Positions 54,264-63,210 of a stretch of DNA of 64,000 bases are shown here, piece after piece (positions within the stretch are counted from its first letter, which is position 1; the number at the start of each line of letters is the position of its first letter). The position numbers were made by a program, and so were the translations under genes. A model generated the notes under the pieces. That model was not told where the DNA came from. It made no database searches and saw nothing but the letters and a program-made list of their open reading frames with translations. The DNA comes from Micromonospora sp. NBC_01796 (lineage in GTDB: Bacteria; Actinomycetota; Actinomycetes; Mycobacteriales; Micromonosporaceae), in NCBI RefSeq assembly GCF_035917455.1, contig NZ_CP109078.1:3844001-3908000 (forward strand), in the 5' to 3' direction.

Positions 54264-56021
54264 ATGCGAACAGGACGTGCGGTGGCCGTGACGGGCGTCG
54301 CGCTGCTGCTGGCCTCGGCGCTGGCGGCGTGCTCGGAGAACACCGGGGACACCGACGCAGGGCCCGACGACGGCAACATCCAGCAGCAGACCAGCGCGAT
54401 CGCCACCGACCCGAAGGAATCGCAGGGACCGGCACCGGAGATCGCCGGGGCCAAGCGGGGCGGCACCATCCGGACCATCGTCCAGCAGGACTTCGAGCAC
54501 CTCGACCCGCAACGTACGTACCTGGTGGGGGCGATGGCCGCCGAGCACCTGCTGGTCCGGACGCTGACCCAGTTCCGCGAGGACGGCAAGGGCAAACTCA
54601 CCCTGGTCGGTGACCTCGGTGAGACGCCCGGCAAGGACGTCAACGGCGACTGCAAGGTCTGGGAGTACAAGATCAAGCAGGGCGTCAAGTACGAGGACGG
54701 CACCGACGTCAAGGCGGCCGACGTCGCGTACGGCATCGCCCGCTCGTTCGAGGAGTCGATCGACGGGGGTCCGACGTACATCCAGGAGTGGCTGGCCGAC
54801 AACCAGGCCTACAACGCGAACTACAAGGGCCCGTACACCTCAGGCAGCACCACCGTGCCGGGGCTGACCACGCCGGACGACCGTACGCTGGTCTTCACGT
54901 TCGCCAAGCCGCACTGCGACCTGCCGTTCGCGGCCTCCCTGCCCACCACGGCGCCGGTGCCGCAGGCCAAGGACACCAAGACCGAGTACGACCGCAGGAT
55001 TTTCTCCTCCGGCCCGTACAAGATCAAGGAGTACCTCAAGGACACCCGGCTGGTGCTGGAGCGCAACCCGCACTGGAAGGCGGAGACCGACCCGCTGCGG
55101 CACGACTACCCGGACAGCTTCGTCTGGGAACTCGGCCCGGACGACACCGCCCAGACCGAGCGGATCATCGCCGACGCCGGTGACGACGCGTACGCGATCA
55201 GCACCGACGGCGCCCCGCAGGCACTGGTCAACCAGGTGCTGAACAACCCTTCGCTGAAGGAGCGGACGATCTCGGCGCCGCAGCCGTTCGTGCACTACCT
55301 GAGCATCAACAACGAGCGGATCAAGGACATCAACGTCCGCAAGGCCATCGCGTACGCGATCGACAAGCAGGGCATCGTGCTCACCCAGGGCGGCGACGCC
55401 GGTGGCAAGGTCACCAACACCCTGCTCGCCGACAGCACGATCGGGTGGAAGAACTACCCCAACCCGTGGGACGGCGGCCCGAACGGCAACCCGGAGAAGG
55501 CGAGGGAACTGCTCGGCGGACAGAAGATCAAGCTGGTCTTCATGGCCCGGAGCAACGCGTTCGGCCAGGTCACCGCGCCGGTGGTCAAGGAGAGCCTGGA
55601 AAAGGCCGGCTTCGAGGTCGTGGTGAAGACCGTCGAGACCCCGCAGCACAACCCGACCGCCCGGACCCGGGGCAACGAGTACGACATCTACATCTCGAAC
55701 TGGGCCGCCGACTGGCCCAGCGCGGCCTCCACCATCCCGGTCCTCTGGGACGGTCGCAGCCTCGGCCCGAAGGGCAACTCGAACGTGTCGTACTTCAACT
55801 CCGACGAGGTCAACCAGAAAATCGACGAGGTGAGCGCCCTGCCGGCCGGTGAGGCCGGACCGAAGTGGGCCGAGATCGATCAGTTGATCAACGAGAAGTA
55901 CGTCCCGGTGGTGCCGCTGTTCCAGGCGTACTTCACCGGCGTGGTGGGCTCGAAGGTCGGCGGGGTCTTCTTCTCCGACGTCATCGGCACCCACGTGCTC
56001 TACAACGCGTACGCCAAGTAG
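54264..56021 (+). CDS. dppA: peptide ABC importer, substrate-binding lipoprotein (SBP family 5)
   Basis: A 585-residue lipoprotein on the outer membrane face. Signal peptide with lipobox LAAC (Cys about 22), a 40-residue acidic linker, then the family 5 binding fold (GGTIRTIVQQDFEHLDPQRT, LVGDLGETPG, VKYEDGTDVKAADVAYGI, INVRKAIAYAIDKQGI). Delivers peptides to DppBC. ATG 54264 follows GGGAGGACC; the longer frame adds 16 residues before the signal peptide. Last gene of the operon, ended by the hairpin at 56029. Confidence 0.94.
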   Translation: MRTGRAVAVTGVALLLASALAACSENTGDTDAGPDDGNIQQQTSAIATDPKESQGPAPEIAGAKRGGTIRTIVQQDFEHLDPQRTYLVGAMAAEHLLVRTLTQFREDGKGKLTLVGDLGETPGKDVNGDCKVWEYKIKQGVKYEDGTDVKAADVAYGIARSFEESIDGGPTYIQEWLADNQAYNANYKGPYTSGSTTVPGLTTPDDRTLVFTFAKPHCDLPFAASLPTTAPVPQAKDTKTEYDRRIFSSGPYKIKEYLKDTRLVLERNPHWKAETDPLRHDYPDSFVWELGPDDTAQTERIIADAGDDAYAISTDGAPQALVNQVLNNPSLKERTISAPQPFVHYLSINNERIKDINVRKAIAYAIDKQGIVLTQGGDAGGKVTNTLLADSTIGWKNYPNPWDGGPNGNPEKARELLGGQKIKLVFMARSNAFGQVTAPVVKESLEKAGFEVVVKTVETPQHNPTARTRGNEYDIYISNWAADWPSAASTIPVLWDGRSLGPKGNSNVSYFNSDEVNQKIDEVSALPAGEAGPKWAEIDQLINEKYVPVVPLFQAYFTGVVGSKVGGVFFSDVIGTHVLYNAYAK

Positions 56022-56028
56022 GCGCACC

Positions 56029-56061
56029 GGTCGGGGAGGGGCCGCGTGCTCCTCCCCGACC
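56029..56061. terminator. hairpin between dppA and the S9 peptidase gene
   Basis: GGTCGGGGAGG (56029-56039) pairs with CCTCCCCGACC (56051-56061) between convergent genes; no T-tract. Confidence 0.7.
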
Positions 56062-56063
56062 CC

Positions 56064-58262
56064 TCACAGGTGGCGGCGGAGGAAGTCGAGTTCGAGGCGG
56101 AGCAGGCGCTCGGCCGTGCCGCCCGCGGCCATGTGGGTGGCACCGGTCAGCGGGATCATCGCGTGCGGGCGGCCGGTGGCCAGCATCGCCGCCGACAGGC
56201 GCAGGGTGTGCGCGGCCACCACGTTGTCGTCGACCATCCCGTGCACCAGCAGCATCGGCCGGGCGTCGTCCGGGGTGACCGGCGGCTCACCGGCGATCTC
56301 CAGCAGGCTGTGGTGGGCGTACACCTCCGGGCTGTCGTCCGGCAGGCCGAGATAACGCTCGGCGTACGCGGTGTCGTAGAGGCTCCAGTCGGTCACCGGC
56401 GCCCCGACGATGGCGCACCGGAACAGGTCGGGCCGGCAGAGCGCCGCCAGCCCGGCCAGCCAACCCCCGAACGACCAGCCACGGATCGCCACCCGGCCCA
56501 GATCCAGGTCCGGGTGCTTGCCGGCGAGCGCGGTCAACGCGTCCACCTGGTCGAGCATGATCACGTCGGCGAGCCGCCGGTGGATCACCTTCTCGAACGA
56601 GGGCGCCACGCCCGGCGTACCCCGGTTGTCGATCGTGACCACGGCGAACCCGGCATCGGCCCACCACTGCCGCTCCAGCCACCGGGACCGGGCGGCCCGC
56701 ACCTCCTGGACTCCCGGCCCGCCGTAGATGTCGACCAGCACCGGCAGCCGCCGGCCGGCGACGTGGCTGCGCGGGTAGAGCACGGCCGAGGGCAACCGGC
56801 GGTCGGTGACCCGTTCCAGCACCGGACGCGGCGCGTACGGCGGGTTCGCGGCCAGCGAGGCCAGCGTGCCCAGCTCCCGGTCGCCCTGCCAGACGGTCCA
56901 CCGGATCCCCGCGTGGTCCAGCGACGCGGCGCCGACCACCAGCACGTCCCCGCCGACGACCCCGGTGTGCCAGCCCGGATCGGCGGTCAGCCGGCGCGAC
57001 TCGACCCCGCCGCCGATCGCGGTACGGACCCGGAACAGGTGCTGCTGGCTGGGCTCGCCGTCGCTCGCCTCGACCAGCAGGTCGGCCGCGCCGGACCCGG
57101 CCGGCAGCGGGCCGACCACCCGGCGTACGTAGAGCGACGGCGGGGTGAGCAGGGTCCCGTCGGCGAACAGGCACCGGGCGTCGTAACCGTCGTGGGCCAG
57201 TTCACCGCCGACCAGGACCCGGCCGTCGGGCAGGTGCCTCGGGGTGCCGGCGACCGGCTCCACCCAGCGCGGATCGGCCAGCTCGGCGTGCACCTGGGTC
57301 TCCCCGGTACGCGGGTCGACCGCGAGCACCAGACCGTGCTGCTGCAGCCGGCGCAGGACCGTGATCAGCGGCCCGGTGTCGGCCCACCGCACCGACACCA
57401 GGTACGGGTAGGTCTCCCGGTCCCAGTGCACGTCGACCCAGCCGCCGTCCAGGTCGAGCAGGTGCAGGCTCACCTCGGCGTTCGGCCCGCCGGCCCGGGG
57501 GTACGCGACACTGCGCGGCAGGCTGGCCGGGTCACCGGGATCGTGCAGGTGCCACCGGGGCAGCCGGGACTCGTCGACCCGGGCGGCGAGGATCGACCGC
57601 CCGTCCGGCGCCCACCAGTAGCCCCGGAAGCGGGAGAACTCCTCGGCCGCGATGAACTCGGCCAACCCCCAGCTCACCCCGGCTTCCTCCCCGGCGAGGA
57701 GGTTGTCGGTCCCGTCGGCCTCGATCACCCGCAACTGCCCGCCGCACTGGCCGCCGTTGCCGTTGCCGCTGTTCGGGCCGAGCGTGCGGCCGGGGACGCC
57801 GGGGCCCTCGGTGACGTACGCCAGCCGTTCCCCGGTCGGGTCGGGGCGGGGGTCGATCACCGGACCGGTGACCGCCACCTCCACCACGTCGCCGTGCACC
57901 AGGTCGGCCCGGAAGAGGCGACCGGCCAGGGCGAAGACCGCCACCCGGGCGGCGGGGTCGGTGGCGTACCCGCCGATGCCGCCGGCCTGCAGCCGCTGCC
58001 GTTCCCGCAGGGCCTGCTCGGCGGCGGGCAGCGGCACGATCCCGACCGGGTTCGCCGGGTCGGTCTCCAGCAGCATGGCCGGGTCGGCGACCAGCCGTTC
58101 CGTCGCCGAGGCGACGTCGAACAGCCAGAGCGCGTCGGCCGGGTCCTCGGGGCCCGCGGACCGGAGGAAAACCACCCGGGAGCCGTCCCCGGCCACCGTC
58201 AGCGACCGTGGCGCGCCGTGACTGAACCGGCGGGTACGGGCGGCCAGTTCCGGATACTCCAC
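56064..58262 (-). CDS. S9 family serine peptidase (DPP IV/prolyl oligopeptidase type)
   Basis: A 732-residue cytoplasmic peptidase without signal peptide. The N-terminal beta-propeller (residues about 40-460) filters small peptides. The alpha/beta-hydrolase domain has the nucleophile Ser in RGWSFGGWLAG (about 590), Asp in HGMVDDNVV (about 680) and His in TGATHMAAG (about 712). PVLVDIYGGPGVQEV marks the oxyanion region. Probably removes dipeptides from proline-containing peptides, which fits its place next to the importer and TldD/E. GTG 58262 is preceded by TACGAT-N7 (leaderless). Confidence 0.92.
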   Translation of the reverse strand: MEYPELAARTRRFSHGAPRSLTVAGDGSRVVFLRSAGPEDPADALWLFDVASATERLVADPAMLLETDPANPVGIVPLPAAEQALRERQRLQAGGIGGYATDPAARVAVFALAGRLFRADLVHGDVVEVAVTGPVIDPRPDPTGERLAYVTEGPGVPGRTLGPNSGNGNGGQCGGQLRVIEADGTDNLLAGEEAGVSWGLAEFIAAEEFSRFRGYWWAPDGRSILAARVDESRLPRWHLHDPGDPASLPRSVAYPRAGGPNAEVSLHLLDLDGGWVDVHWDRETYPYLVSVRWADTGPLITVLRRLQQHGLVLAVDPRTGETQVHAELADPRWVEPVAGTPRHLPDGRVLVGGELAHDGYDARCLFADGTLLTPPSLYVRRVVGPLPAGSGAADLLVEASDGEPSQQHLFRVRTAIGGGVESRRLTADPGWHTGVVGGDVLVVGAASLDHAGIRWTVWQGDRELGTLASLAANPPYAPRPVLERVTDRRLPSAVLYPRSHVAGRRLPVLVDIYGGPGVQEVRAARSRWLERQWWADAGFAVVTIDNRGTPGVAPSFEKVIHRRLADVIMLDQVDALTALAGKHPDLDLGRVAIRGWSFGGWLAGLAALCRPDLFRCAIVGAPVTDWSLYDTAYAERYLGLPDDSPEVYAHHSLLEIAGEPPVTPDDARPMLLVHGMVDDNVVAAHTLRLSAAMLATGRPHAMIPLTGATHMAAGGTAERLLRLELDFLRRHL

Positions 58263-58269
58263 ATCGCCG

Positions 58270-58275
58270 ATCGTA
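58270..58275 (-). promoter_or_regulatory. leaderless -10 of the S9 peptidase gene
   Basis: TACGAT-N7-GTG on the minus strand. Confidence 0.5.
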
Positions 58276-58353
58276 GAGTGGCGCGATCGATGATGGGGCT
58301 GAGCTGGTTATCGTGTCCGGTCCGCGACCCGGTTGGCCCGATGCGTGGACGCG

Positions 58354-58359
58354 TAGAGT
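58354..58359 (+). promoter_or_regulatory. leaderless -10 of mshB
   Basis: TAGAGT-N7-GTG; no ribosome site. It selects GTG 58367 over the longer frame. Confidence 0.55.
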
Positions 58360-58366
58360 GACTGGC

Positions 58367-59305
58367 GTGACGAACCCGGCCGCGCGGCGGCTTCTCCTGG
58401 TCCACGCACACCCCGACGACGAGGCGATCGGGACCGGCGCGACGATGGCGCGCTACGCCGCCGCCGGAGCCGGGGTCACCCTGGTGACCTGCACGCTCGG
58501 CGAAGAGGGCGAGATCCACGTGCCGGCGCTGGCCGGACTGGCCGCGGACGCCGCCGACCAGCTCGGCGGGTACCGGATCGCCGAACTCGACGCCGCCTGC
58601 GCGGCGCTCGGCGTGACCGACCACCGCTTCCTCGGCGGCGCCGGCCGCTACCGCGACTCCGGGATGATGGGGCTTTCCACCAACAACCATCCGCGGGCCT
58701 TCTGGCAGGCGGACCTGGACGAGGCCGCCGGGCACCTGGTCGAGATCATGCGGGAGGTACGCCCGCAGGTCGTGATCACGTACGACGCGAACGGCTTCTA
58801 CGGACATCCGGACCACATCCAGGCCCACCGGGTCGCCATGCGCGCCGCCGAACTGGCCACCGAGGAGGGCTTCGGCCCGTCCAAGATCTACTGGACGGCG
58901 ATGCCGAAGAGTGTGCTGGAGGCGGGCATGGCCGCCTTCGGGGAGTCCTCGGACAACCCGTTCGCCGGTATCGACCAGTTCGAGGACCTGCCCTTCGGCA
59001 CCCCGGACGACGAGGTCGCGGCCCGGATCGACGGAACCGACGCGCACGCGGCCAAGGAGGCGGCGATGCGGGCGCACGCCACCCAGATCCCGGACAACTC
59101 GTGGCTCTACACGATCGCCGGCAACTTCGGCAGCGAGTTCATGGGAGTGGAGTACTACACCCTGGCGGTGGGCGAGCGCGGACCCGGCAACGGCCCGTTC
59201 GGCTGGGAGGACGACCTCTTCGCCGGCCTGGCACTCGAACCCGGGGGCCCGACCGGACCGGCCGGTACGGGCGCCGACCGGCTGGCGGAGAGCGGAGCGC
59301 GGTGA
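58367..59305 (+). CDS. mshB: GlcNAc-Ins deacetylase (mycothiol biosynthesis)
   Basis: A 312-residue zinc deacetylase of mycothiol synthesis; removes acetate from 1-D-myo-inosityl-GlcNAc. Metal and catalytic residues are His15, Asp17 and Asp18 ([10 protein letters not shown]) and His147/His150 ([12 protein letters not shown]), which correspond to His13, Asp15, Asp16, His144 and His147 of the M. tuberculosis enzyme as I recall them. Start by the leaderless hexamer. Mycothiol marks actinobacteria. Its stop overlaps the start of the next membrane protein (GTGA). Confidence 0.96.
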   Translation: MTNPAARRLLLVHAHPDDEAIGTGATMARYAAAGAGVTLVTCTLGEEGEIHVPALAGLAADAADQLGGYRIAELDAACAALGVTDHRFLGGAGRYRDSGMMGLSTNNHPRAFWQADLDEAAGHLVEIMREVRPQVVITYDANGFYGHPDHIQAHRVAMRAAELATEEGFGPSKIYWTAMPKSVLEAGMAAFGESSDNPFAGIDQFEDLPFGTPDDEVAARIDGTDAHAAKEAAMRAHATQIPDNSWLYTIAGNFGSEFMGVEYYTLAVGERGPGNGPFGWEDDLFAGLALEPGGPTGPAGTGADRLAESGAR

Positions 59306-59787
59306 CCCTGTCCAGTCCACCGGTGTCCGAGTCCCCGCAGTTGTCGCCCGATCCGCAGCCACCGCGCCGGGCGGCGCTCGCCGGGATCATCGACCGGCTG
59401 CTCCGGATCGCCGGTGGCGCGGTGGCGGTGGTCGCCGCCGTGGTGACCGCCACGCTGGAACTCCTGCTGTCCACGCTCCGGGTCGACGGGCACCTGATCG
59501 GCGCGTCGGTGCTGGTCGCGGTGCTGGCGAACCTGGTGTTGAGCTGGTTCGCGTACCGGACGGTGGGGCGGCGCTGGGCGGTGGCGCTGCCCGCCGTCCC
59601 GTGGTTCGGGCTGATGGTGGTGGCCGCCGGCAAGACCAGCGAGGGCGACGTCCTGCTGGCCGGGGACAACTGGGTCGGCATCGTCATGATCTTCGCCGGG
59701 TCGATGGCCTTCGCCGTGATGGCGTTCCGGCTGATGCTCGCCCCCCGCCCCGGTACGCCCCCGCCGCCAACCCGCCTGGCTGGCTGA
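59302..59787 (+). CDS. membrane protein coupled to mshB
   Basis: A 161-residue protein with a 35-residue Pro/Ser-rich cytoplasmic start and four predicted helices ([75 protein letters not shown]). No known signature. The GTG overlaps the mshB stop, so it is co-translated; it may serve in thiol metabolism or only share the promoter. Confidence 0.75.
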   Translation: MTLSSPPVSESPQLSPDPQPPRRAALAGIIDRLLRIAGGAVAVVAAVVTATLELLLSTLRVDGHLIGASVLVAVLANLVLSWFAYRTVGRRWAVALPAVPWFGLMVVAAGKTSEGDVLLAGDNWVGIVMIFAGSMAFAVMAFRLMLAPRPGTPPPPTRLAG

Positions 59788-59858
59788 TGGAACCTCCCAG
59801 GTCGGGATGGTAAGTATCTGGGAGCGTTACGGGGTTCGGCTGCTTCTGGAGGCGTGCG

Positions 59859-60323
59859 ATGAAGGACCGTTGGCTGCCGGTCGGGGTGCTCGCGGCAGTG
59901 CTTTTCCTGATCAACGTGGTCGCCCGGCTGGTCATCCGGATCGGGTTCGACAACGATGCCGAGACCTCCGACCGGCTCTCGCTGGGCATGTTCGCGCTGA
60001 TCGGGCTGATCCTGGCGACGATCGCGTTCGTACGGGGACGGCGCCAACCCGCCGCCCGGTGGGGCGGGGACGTGGCGGTCGCGGTGCTGAGCGCGATGGC
60101 CCTCACCGTCATCGTCGGGCCGTTCGTCAGCGGTAGCTACCCGTTCGCCAACGGCGCGGGGGAGTTCTTCTCCCAGATCTGGCTCTATGCCGGGTTCGCC
60201 GGTGCCGGCACGCTGCTCGGGTTCCTGGTGCTGACCGCGCTCGGGCTGGACTACCGCTCCCAGTCCCTCAAGCGGTACGCCGAGACCAAGCTCGCCAAGC
60301 CCCGCCGGGTGGTACGGCGCTGA
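59859..60323 (+). CDS. four-helix membrane protein, unknown function
   Basis: A 154-residue protein with four helices (VGVLAAVLFLINVVARLV, LGMFALIGLILATIAFV, DVAVAVLSAMALTVIVGP, YAGFAGAGTLLGFLVLTALG) and a basic C-terminal tail (KLAKPRRVVRR). ATG 59859 follows GGAGGCG. It lies 71 bp after the mshB-coupled gene on the same strand and is ended by a hairpin across its stop codon. Function unknown. Confidence 0.75.
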   Translation: MKDRWLPVGVLAAVLFLINVVARLVIRIGFDNDAETSDRLSLGMFALIGLILATIAFVRGRRQPAARWGGDVAVAVLSAMALTVIVGPFVSGSYPFANGAGEFFSQIWLYAGFAGAGTLLGFLVLTALGLDYRSQSLKRYAETKLAKPRRVVRR

Positions 60324-60336
60324 ACCGCGCCGTACC
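60311..60336 (+). terminator. hairpin spanning the stop codon at 60321
   Basis: GGTACGGCGC (60311-60320) pairs perfectly with GCGCCGTACC (60327-60336); the TGA lies in the 6-base loop. It may terminate both this gene and the convergent GNAT gene. Confidence 0.55.
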
Positions 60337-60339
60337 GGC

Positions 60340-61344
60340 TCATCCGGTGGGTTGCACCCGGGTGAGGTAGGTGTGGTGGGTGGTGAAGCCGAGCCGCCGG
60401 TAGAGCGCCACCGCGGCCGTGTTCCGCTCCTCGACCTGGAGGAACACGTCGGTGGCGCCGAGTGCTGCGGCCCAGTCGACCAGCGCCCGCACCACGTGCT
60501 GGGCGAGCCCCTGCCGGCGCGCTTCGGGCACCACCTCGATGCTCATCAGGCCCAGCCACCTTCCGGCACCGGTGACCGTGCCCCGACCGGCGGCGAGCAA
60601 CGCGCCGCTGGGTCCGTACAGGTGGGCGAAGCGGACCTGGTCCACGGCGGTGAGCAGGTGTCGGGCGGCGGCCGGGAGGCTGTCCAGCGGGTCCGCGCCG
60701 ACGGTGCGGCCGGCGTGGGCGGCCTTGCGGGCGGCGGCCAGGGCGAGCCAGCCGTCCGACGGGGTCGCGGCCAGCTCCACCGGGGGCAGGTCGGTCCGGT
60801 CCGGCGTACGGCCACGGACCGTGGCGAGCGGGGCGGTCTGCATCAGGGTCGGCGGGCGGGTGGTCCAGCCGCGCTCGTCGAGCGCCACGCCGACCGGTGC
60901 GGCGAGCGGTAGCGGCGTGTTGACGATCGCGGGTTGGCCGCGGTCGGCGTACCAGCGTTCGACGGCGTCGATCGCGGCCTCCAGGGGCCGGTCCGGGTCG
61001 CCGATCGGCAGCGCGGAGTTGCCCCGACCGGTCCACCCGTCGGCGGAGCGCAGCAGCCAGCCGCCGAGCCGGTCCTGTACGGGCGCCGGCCAGGCCTCGT
61101 TGGCGGCGAGTTCGAGGTCGACGACCGCCGTCGCGTTCGGGCGTCGGGCCGGCGGCACCCGCTTGGCCCGGTGCACCTCGGCCAGCGGCACCTGAAGCTT
61201 CCCCCGGTCGGTGGCGAGGGTGAGATGGGTCTCGGTGAGGTCGACCAGTTCACCCAGAGCATCGGTGAAGACCTGCCGGTCGTCACGAACCCCTACAATT
61301 CGACGGACTACCACCCGGTGTCCCACATCCTGCCGTCGGAGCAC
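60340..61344 (-). CDS. GNAT-family N-acetyltransferase, two-domain
   Basis: A 334-residue protein. The N-terminal 60 residues form a small beta-rich domain (LGELVDLTETHLTLATDRGK). The C-terminal GNAT domain (about 230-332) has the acetyl-CoA loop VVPEARRQGLAQHVV and the terminal NTAAVALYRRLGFTTHH; a degenerate GNAT copy probably fills the middle. GTG 61344 follows GAGGAGGGGG. It is divergent from fdxA, an arrangement common in actinobacteria. The acceptor substrate is unknown. Confidence 0.85.
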   Translation of the reverse strand: MLRRQDVGHRVVVRRIVGVRDDRQVFTDALGELVDLTETHLTLATDRGKLQVPLAEVHRAKRVPPARRPNATAVVDLELAANEAWPAPVQDRLGGWLLRSADGWTGRGNSALPIGDPDRPLEAAIDAVERWYADRGQPAIVNTPLPLAAPVGVALDERGWTTRPPTLMQTAPLATVRGRTPDRTDLPPVELAATPSDGWLALAAARKAAHAGRTVGADPLDSLPAAARHLLTAVDQVRFAHLYGPSGALLAAGRGTVTGAGRWLGLMSIEVVPEARRQGLAQHVVRALVDWAAALGATDVFLQVEERNTAAVALYRRLGFTTHHTYLTRVQPTG

Positions 61345-61423
61345 GATCGCCCCCCTCCTCGGCGAGATACTAGGCTCTTACCCGTCGCGGTTGATCGCGG
61401 CGTAGCTTGCGGAGGAGAGATCG

Positions 61424-61750
61424 GTGACCTACATCATCGCCGAGCCGTGCGTCGATGTGCTCGACAAGGCATGTATCGAGGAGTGCCCGGTCGACTGCAT
61501 CTACGAGGGCAACCGGATGCTCTACATCCACCCCGATGAGTGCGTCGACTGTGGGGCCTGTGAGCCGGTCTGTCCGGTGGAGGCCATCTTCTACGAGGAC
61601 GACGTGCCGGAGCAGTGGAAGGACTACACCTCGGCGAACTACGAGTTCTTCGAGGACCTCGGCTCGCCCGGGGGCGCATCCAAGGTCGGCAAGGTGGAGA
61701 AGGACGCCACCTTCGTCGCGGCACAGGAGCGGCGCGGAGAGGGACACTGA
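61424..61750 (+). CDS. fdxA: seven-iron ferredoxin
   Basis: A 108-residue electron carrier. The first cluster motif, Cys9-x7-Cys17-x3-Cys21-Pro, is that of a [3Fe-4S] site, and [12 protein letters not shown] is the [4Fe-4S] site; Cys25 (DCIYEG) completes the set. This is the FdxA type of 7Fe ferredoxins. GTG 61424 follows GGAGGAGAG. A likely electron partner is the ferredoxin-NADP reductase at 5408, though they are not linked. Its stop overlaps the proposed dapC start. Confidence 0.96.
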   Translation: MTYIIAEPCVDVLDKACIEECPVDCIYEGNRMLYIHPDECVDCGACEPVCPVEAIFYEDDVPEQWKDYTSANYEFFEDLGSPGGASKVGKVEKDATFVAAQERRGEGH

Positions 61751-62913
61751 GCGGCGTACCGACCGGTGGGGGCGTCGCCCCCGGTGGTGGGAACGGGAGT
61801 GGGCCGTCGGGTCCGGCGCGGAGCCGGATCGACGGCCTGCCGGACTTTCCGTGGGACCTGCTGGCGCCGGCGAAGGTCGTCGCCGGCGGGCACCCCGACG
61901 GGATCGTCGACCTCTCCATCGGCACGCCGGTCGACCCCGTACCGGAGCTGATCCGGGACGCGCTGGCGGCCGGTTCGGACGCGCCGGGCTACCCGCTCAC
62001 GGCGGGCACACCCGCGCTGCGGGCGGCGATCGCCGCCTGGGCCGGGCGTAACTGCGGCGCCGATCCTGCCGGGATCGGCGTACTGCCCACGCTCGGCTCC
62101 AAGGAGCTGGTCGCCTGGCTGCCCACCCTGCTCGGCATCGGGCCGGGTGACGTGGTGGTCATTCCCCAGGTCTGCTACCCGACCTACGAGGTCGGCGCCC
62201 GGCTCGCCGGGGCCACCGTGGTCCGGGCCGACTCGATGACCGCGGTCGGTCCGACCTCCCGGGTACGCCTGGTCTGGGTCAACTCCCCGTCCAACCCGAC
62301 CGGCCAGGTGCTGCCGCAGGCGCACCTGCGCAAGGTGGTCGACTGGGCCCGTGAGCGCGGTGCGGTGGTGGCCAGCGACGAGTGTTACCTGACCCTGGGC
62401 TGGGAGTCCGAGCCGGTCTCGGTGCTCTCCCCGGAGGTCTCCGGTGGCTCGTACGACGGGCTGCTGGCGGTGCACTCGCTCTCCAAGCGGTCCAACCTCG
62501 CCGGCTACCGGGCCGGGTTCGTGGCCGGTGACCCGGCGCTGGTGAGCAACCTGCTGGCGGTACGCAAGCACGCCGGCATGATCGTGCCGGAGCCGGTGCA
62601 GGCGGCCATGGTCGCCGCGCTCGGCGACGAGGAGCACGTGGCGGTGCAGCGCGACCGATACGCGGCCCGGCGCGAGGTGCTGCGGCCGGCGCTGCTGAAG
62701 GCGGGCTTCACGCTCAGCCACTCGGTGGCCGGGCTCTACTTCTGGGCCAGCCGGGACGAGGACTGCTGGACCACGATCGACTGGCTGGCCGAGCGCGGCA
62801 TCCTCGCCGCTCCGGGCGCCTTCTACGGTCCCGCCGGCCAACGACACGTCCGGTTCGCGGTCACCGCGACCGACGAGCGGATCGCCGCCGCGGCGGAGCG
62901 CCTCGCGGGTTGA
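61747..62913 (+). CDS. dapC: succinyldiaminopimelate transaminase
   Basis: A 388-residue class I/II aminotransferase for lysine and peptidoglycan synthesis. The PLP lysine is in [17 protein letters not shown] (about 245), with NSPSNPTGQ (about 180), the phosphate-binding region and the C-terminal Arg (HVRFAVTAT). FdxA-DapC is a standard actinobacterial pair. No ATG, GTG or TTG exists in frame between the upstream ATG at 61615, deep inside fdxA, and the conserved [11 protein letters not shown]; a CTG at 61747 overlapping the fdxA TGA, six to seven bases after GGAGAGGG, is the likely start. Confidence 0.92.
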   Translation: MSGVPTGGGVAPGGGNGSGPSGPARSRIDGLPDFPWDLLAPAKVVAGGHPDGIVDLSIGTPVDPVPELIRDALAAGSDAPGYPLTAGTPALRAAIAAWAGRNCGADPAGIGVLPTLGSKELVAWLPTLLGIGPGDVVVIPQVCYPTYEVGARLAGATVVRADSMTAVGPTSRVRLVWVNSPSNPTGQVLPQAHLRKVVDWARERGAVVASDECYLTLGWESEPVSVLSPEVSGGSYDGLLAVHSLSKRSNLAGYRAGFVAGDPALVSNLLAVRKHAGMIVPEPVQAAMVAALGDEEHVAVQRDRYAARREVLRPALLKAGFTLSHSVAGLYFWASRDEDCWTTIDWLAERGILAAPGAFYGPAGQRHVRFAVTATDERIAAAAERLAG

Positions 62914-63017
62914 TCGGCTGCGCCTCGCCGGCTGATCACCCGCCGGCGGGGCCCGGTAATCCCGGCGCGGAAATTCTGTAATCGATCAAGGGCTTTCCGG
63001 TCCACTCGGGCTTTTGG

Positions 63018-63029
63018 GAGAGCGCTCTC
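63018..63029. promoter_or_regulatory. LacI-type operator, upstream copy
   Basis: GAGAGCGCTCTC, a perfect 12-bp palindrome with the central CG of LacI-family sites, upstream of the -35 of the ThuA-domain gene. Confidence 0.6.
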
Positions 63030-63030
63030 A

Positions 63031-63048
63031 GGATTGTCGAAACAATCC
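63031..63048. promoter_or_regulatory. second inverted repeat before the ThuA gene
   Basis: GGATTGT-CGAA-ACAATCC, perfect 7-bp arms, immediately upstream of the -35. It may bind a different regulator or form a hairpin. Confidence 0.4.
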
Positions 63049-63077
63049 TTGACGAGCCCGCAATCCAGCCGTAACGA
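63049..63077 (+). promoter_or_regulatory. promoter of the ThuA-domain gene
   Basis: TTGACG (63049-63054), 17-bp spacer, TAACGA (63072-63077). It lies between the two LacI-type operators. Confidence 0.6.
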
Positions 63078-63131
63078 TGTATGCGCATACCTCGCTCAGC
63101 CACCGACCGTCGGCGTGTCGGTCATGGGCGG

Positions 63132-63143
63132 GAGAGCGCTCTC
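63132..63143. promoter_or_regulatory. LacI-type operator, downstream copy
   Basis: A second exact GAGAGCGCTCTC, 114 bp after the first and downstream of the predicted transcription start, where bound repressor would block elongation or loop with the first site. Confidence 0.6.
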
Positions 63144-63210
63144 GTCACCACACACCGCAAGGGCGTGATCGGCGCACGCCGTCCTCCATCGCACCAGGAA
63201 AGGACTCCCC

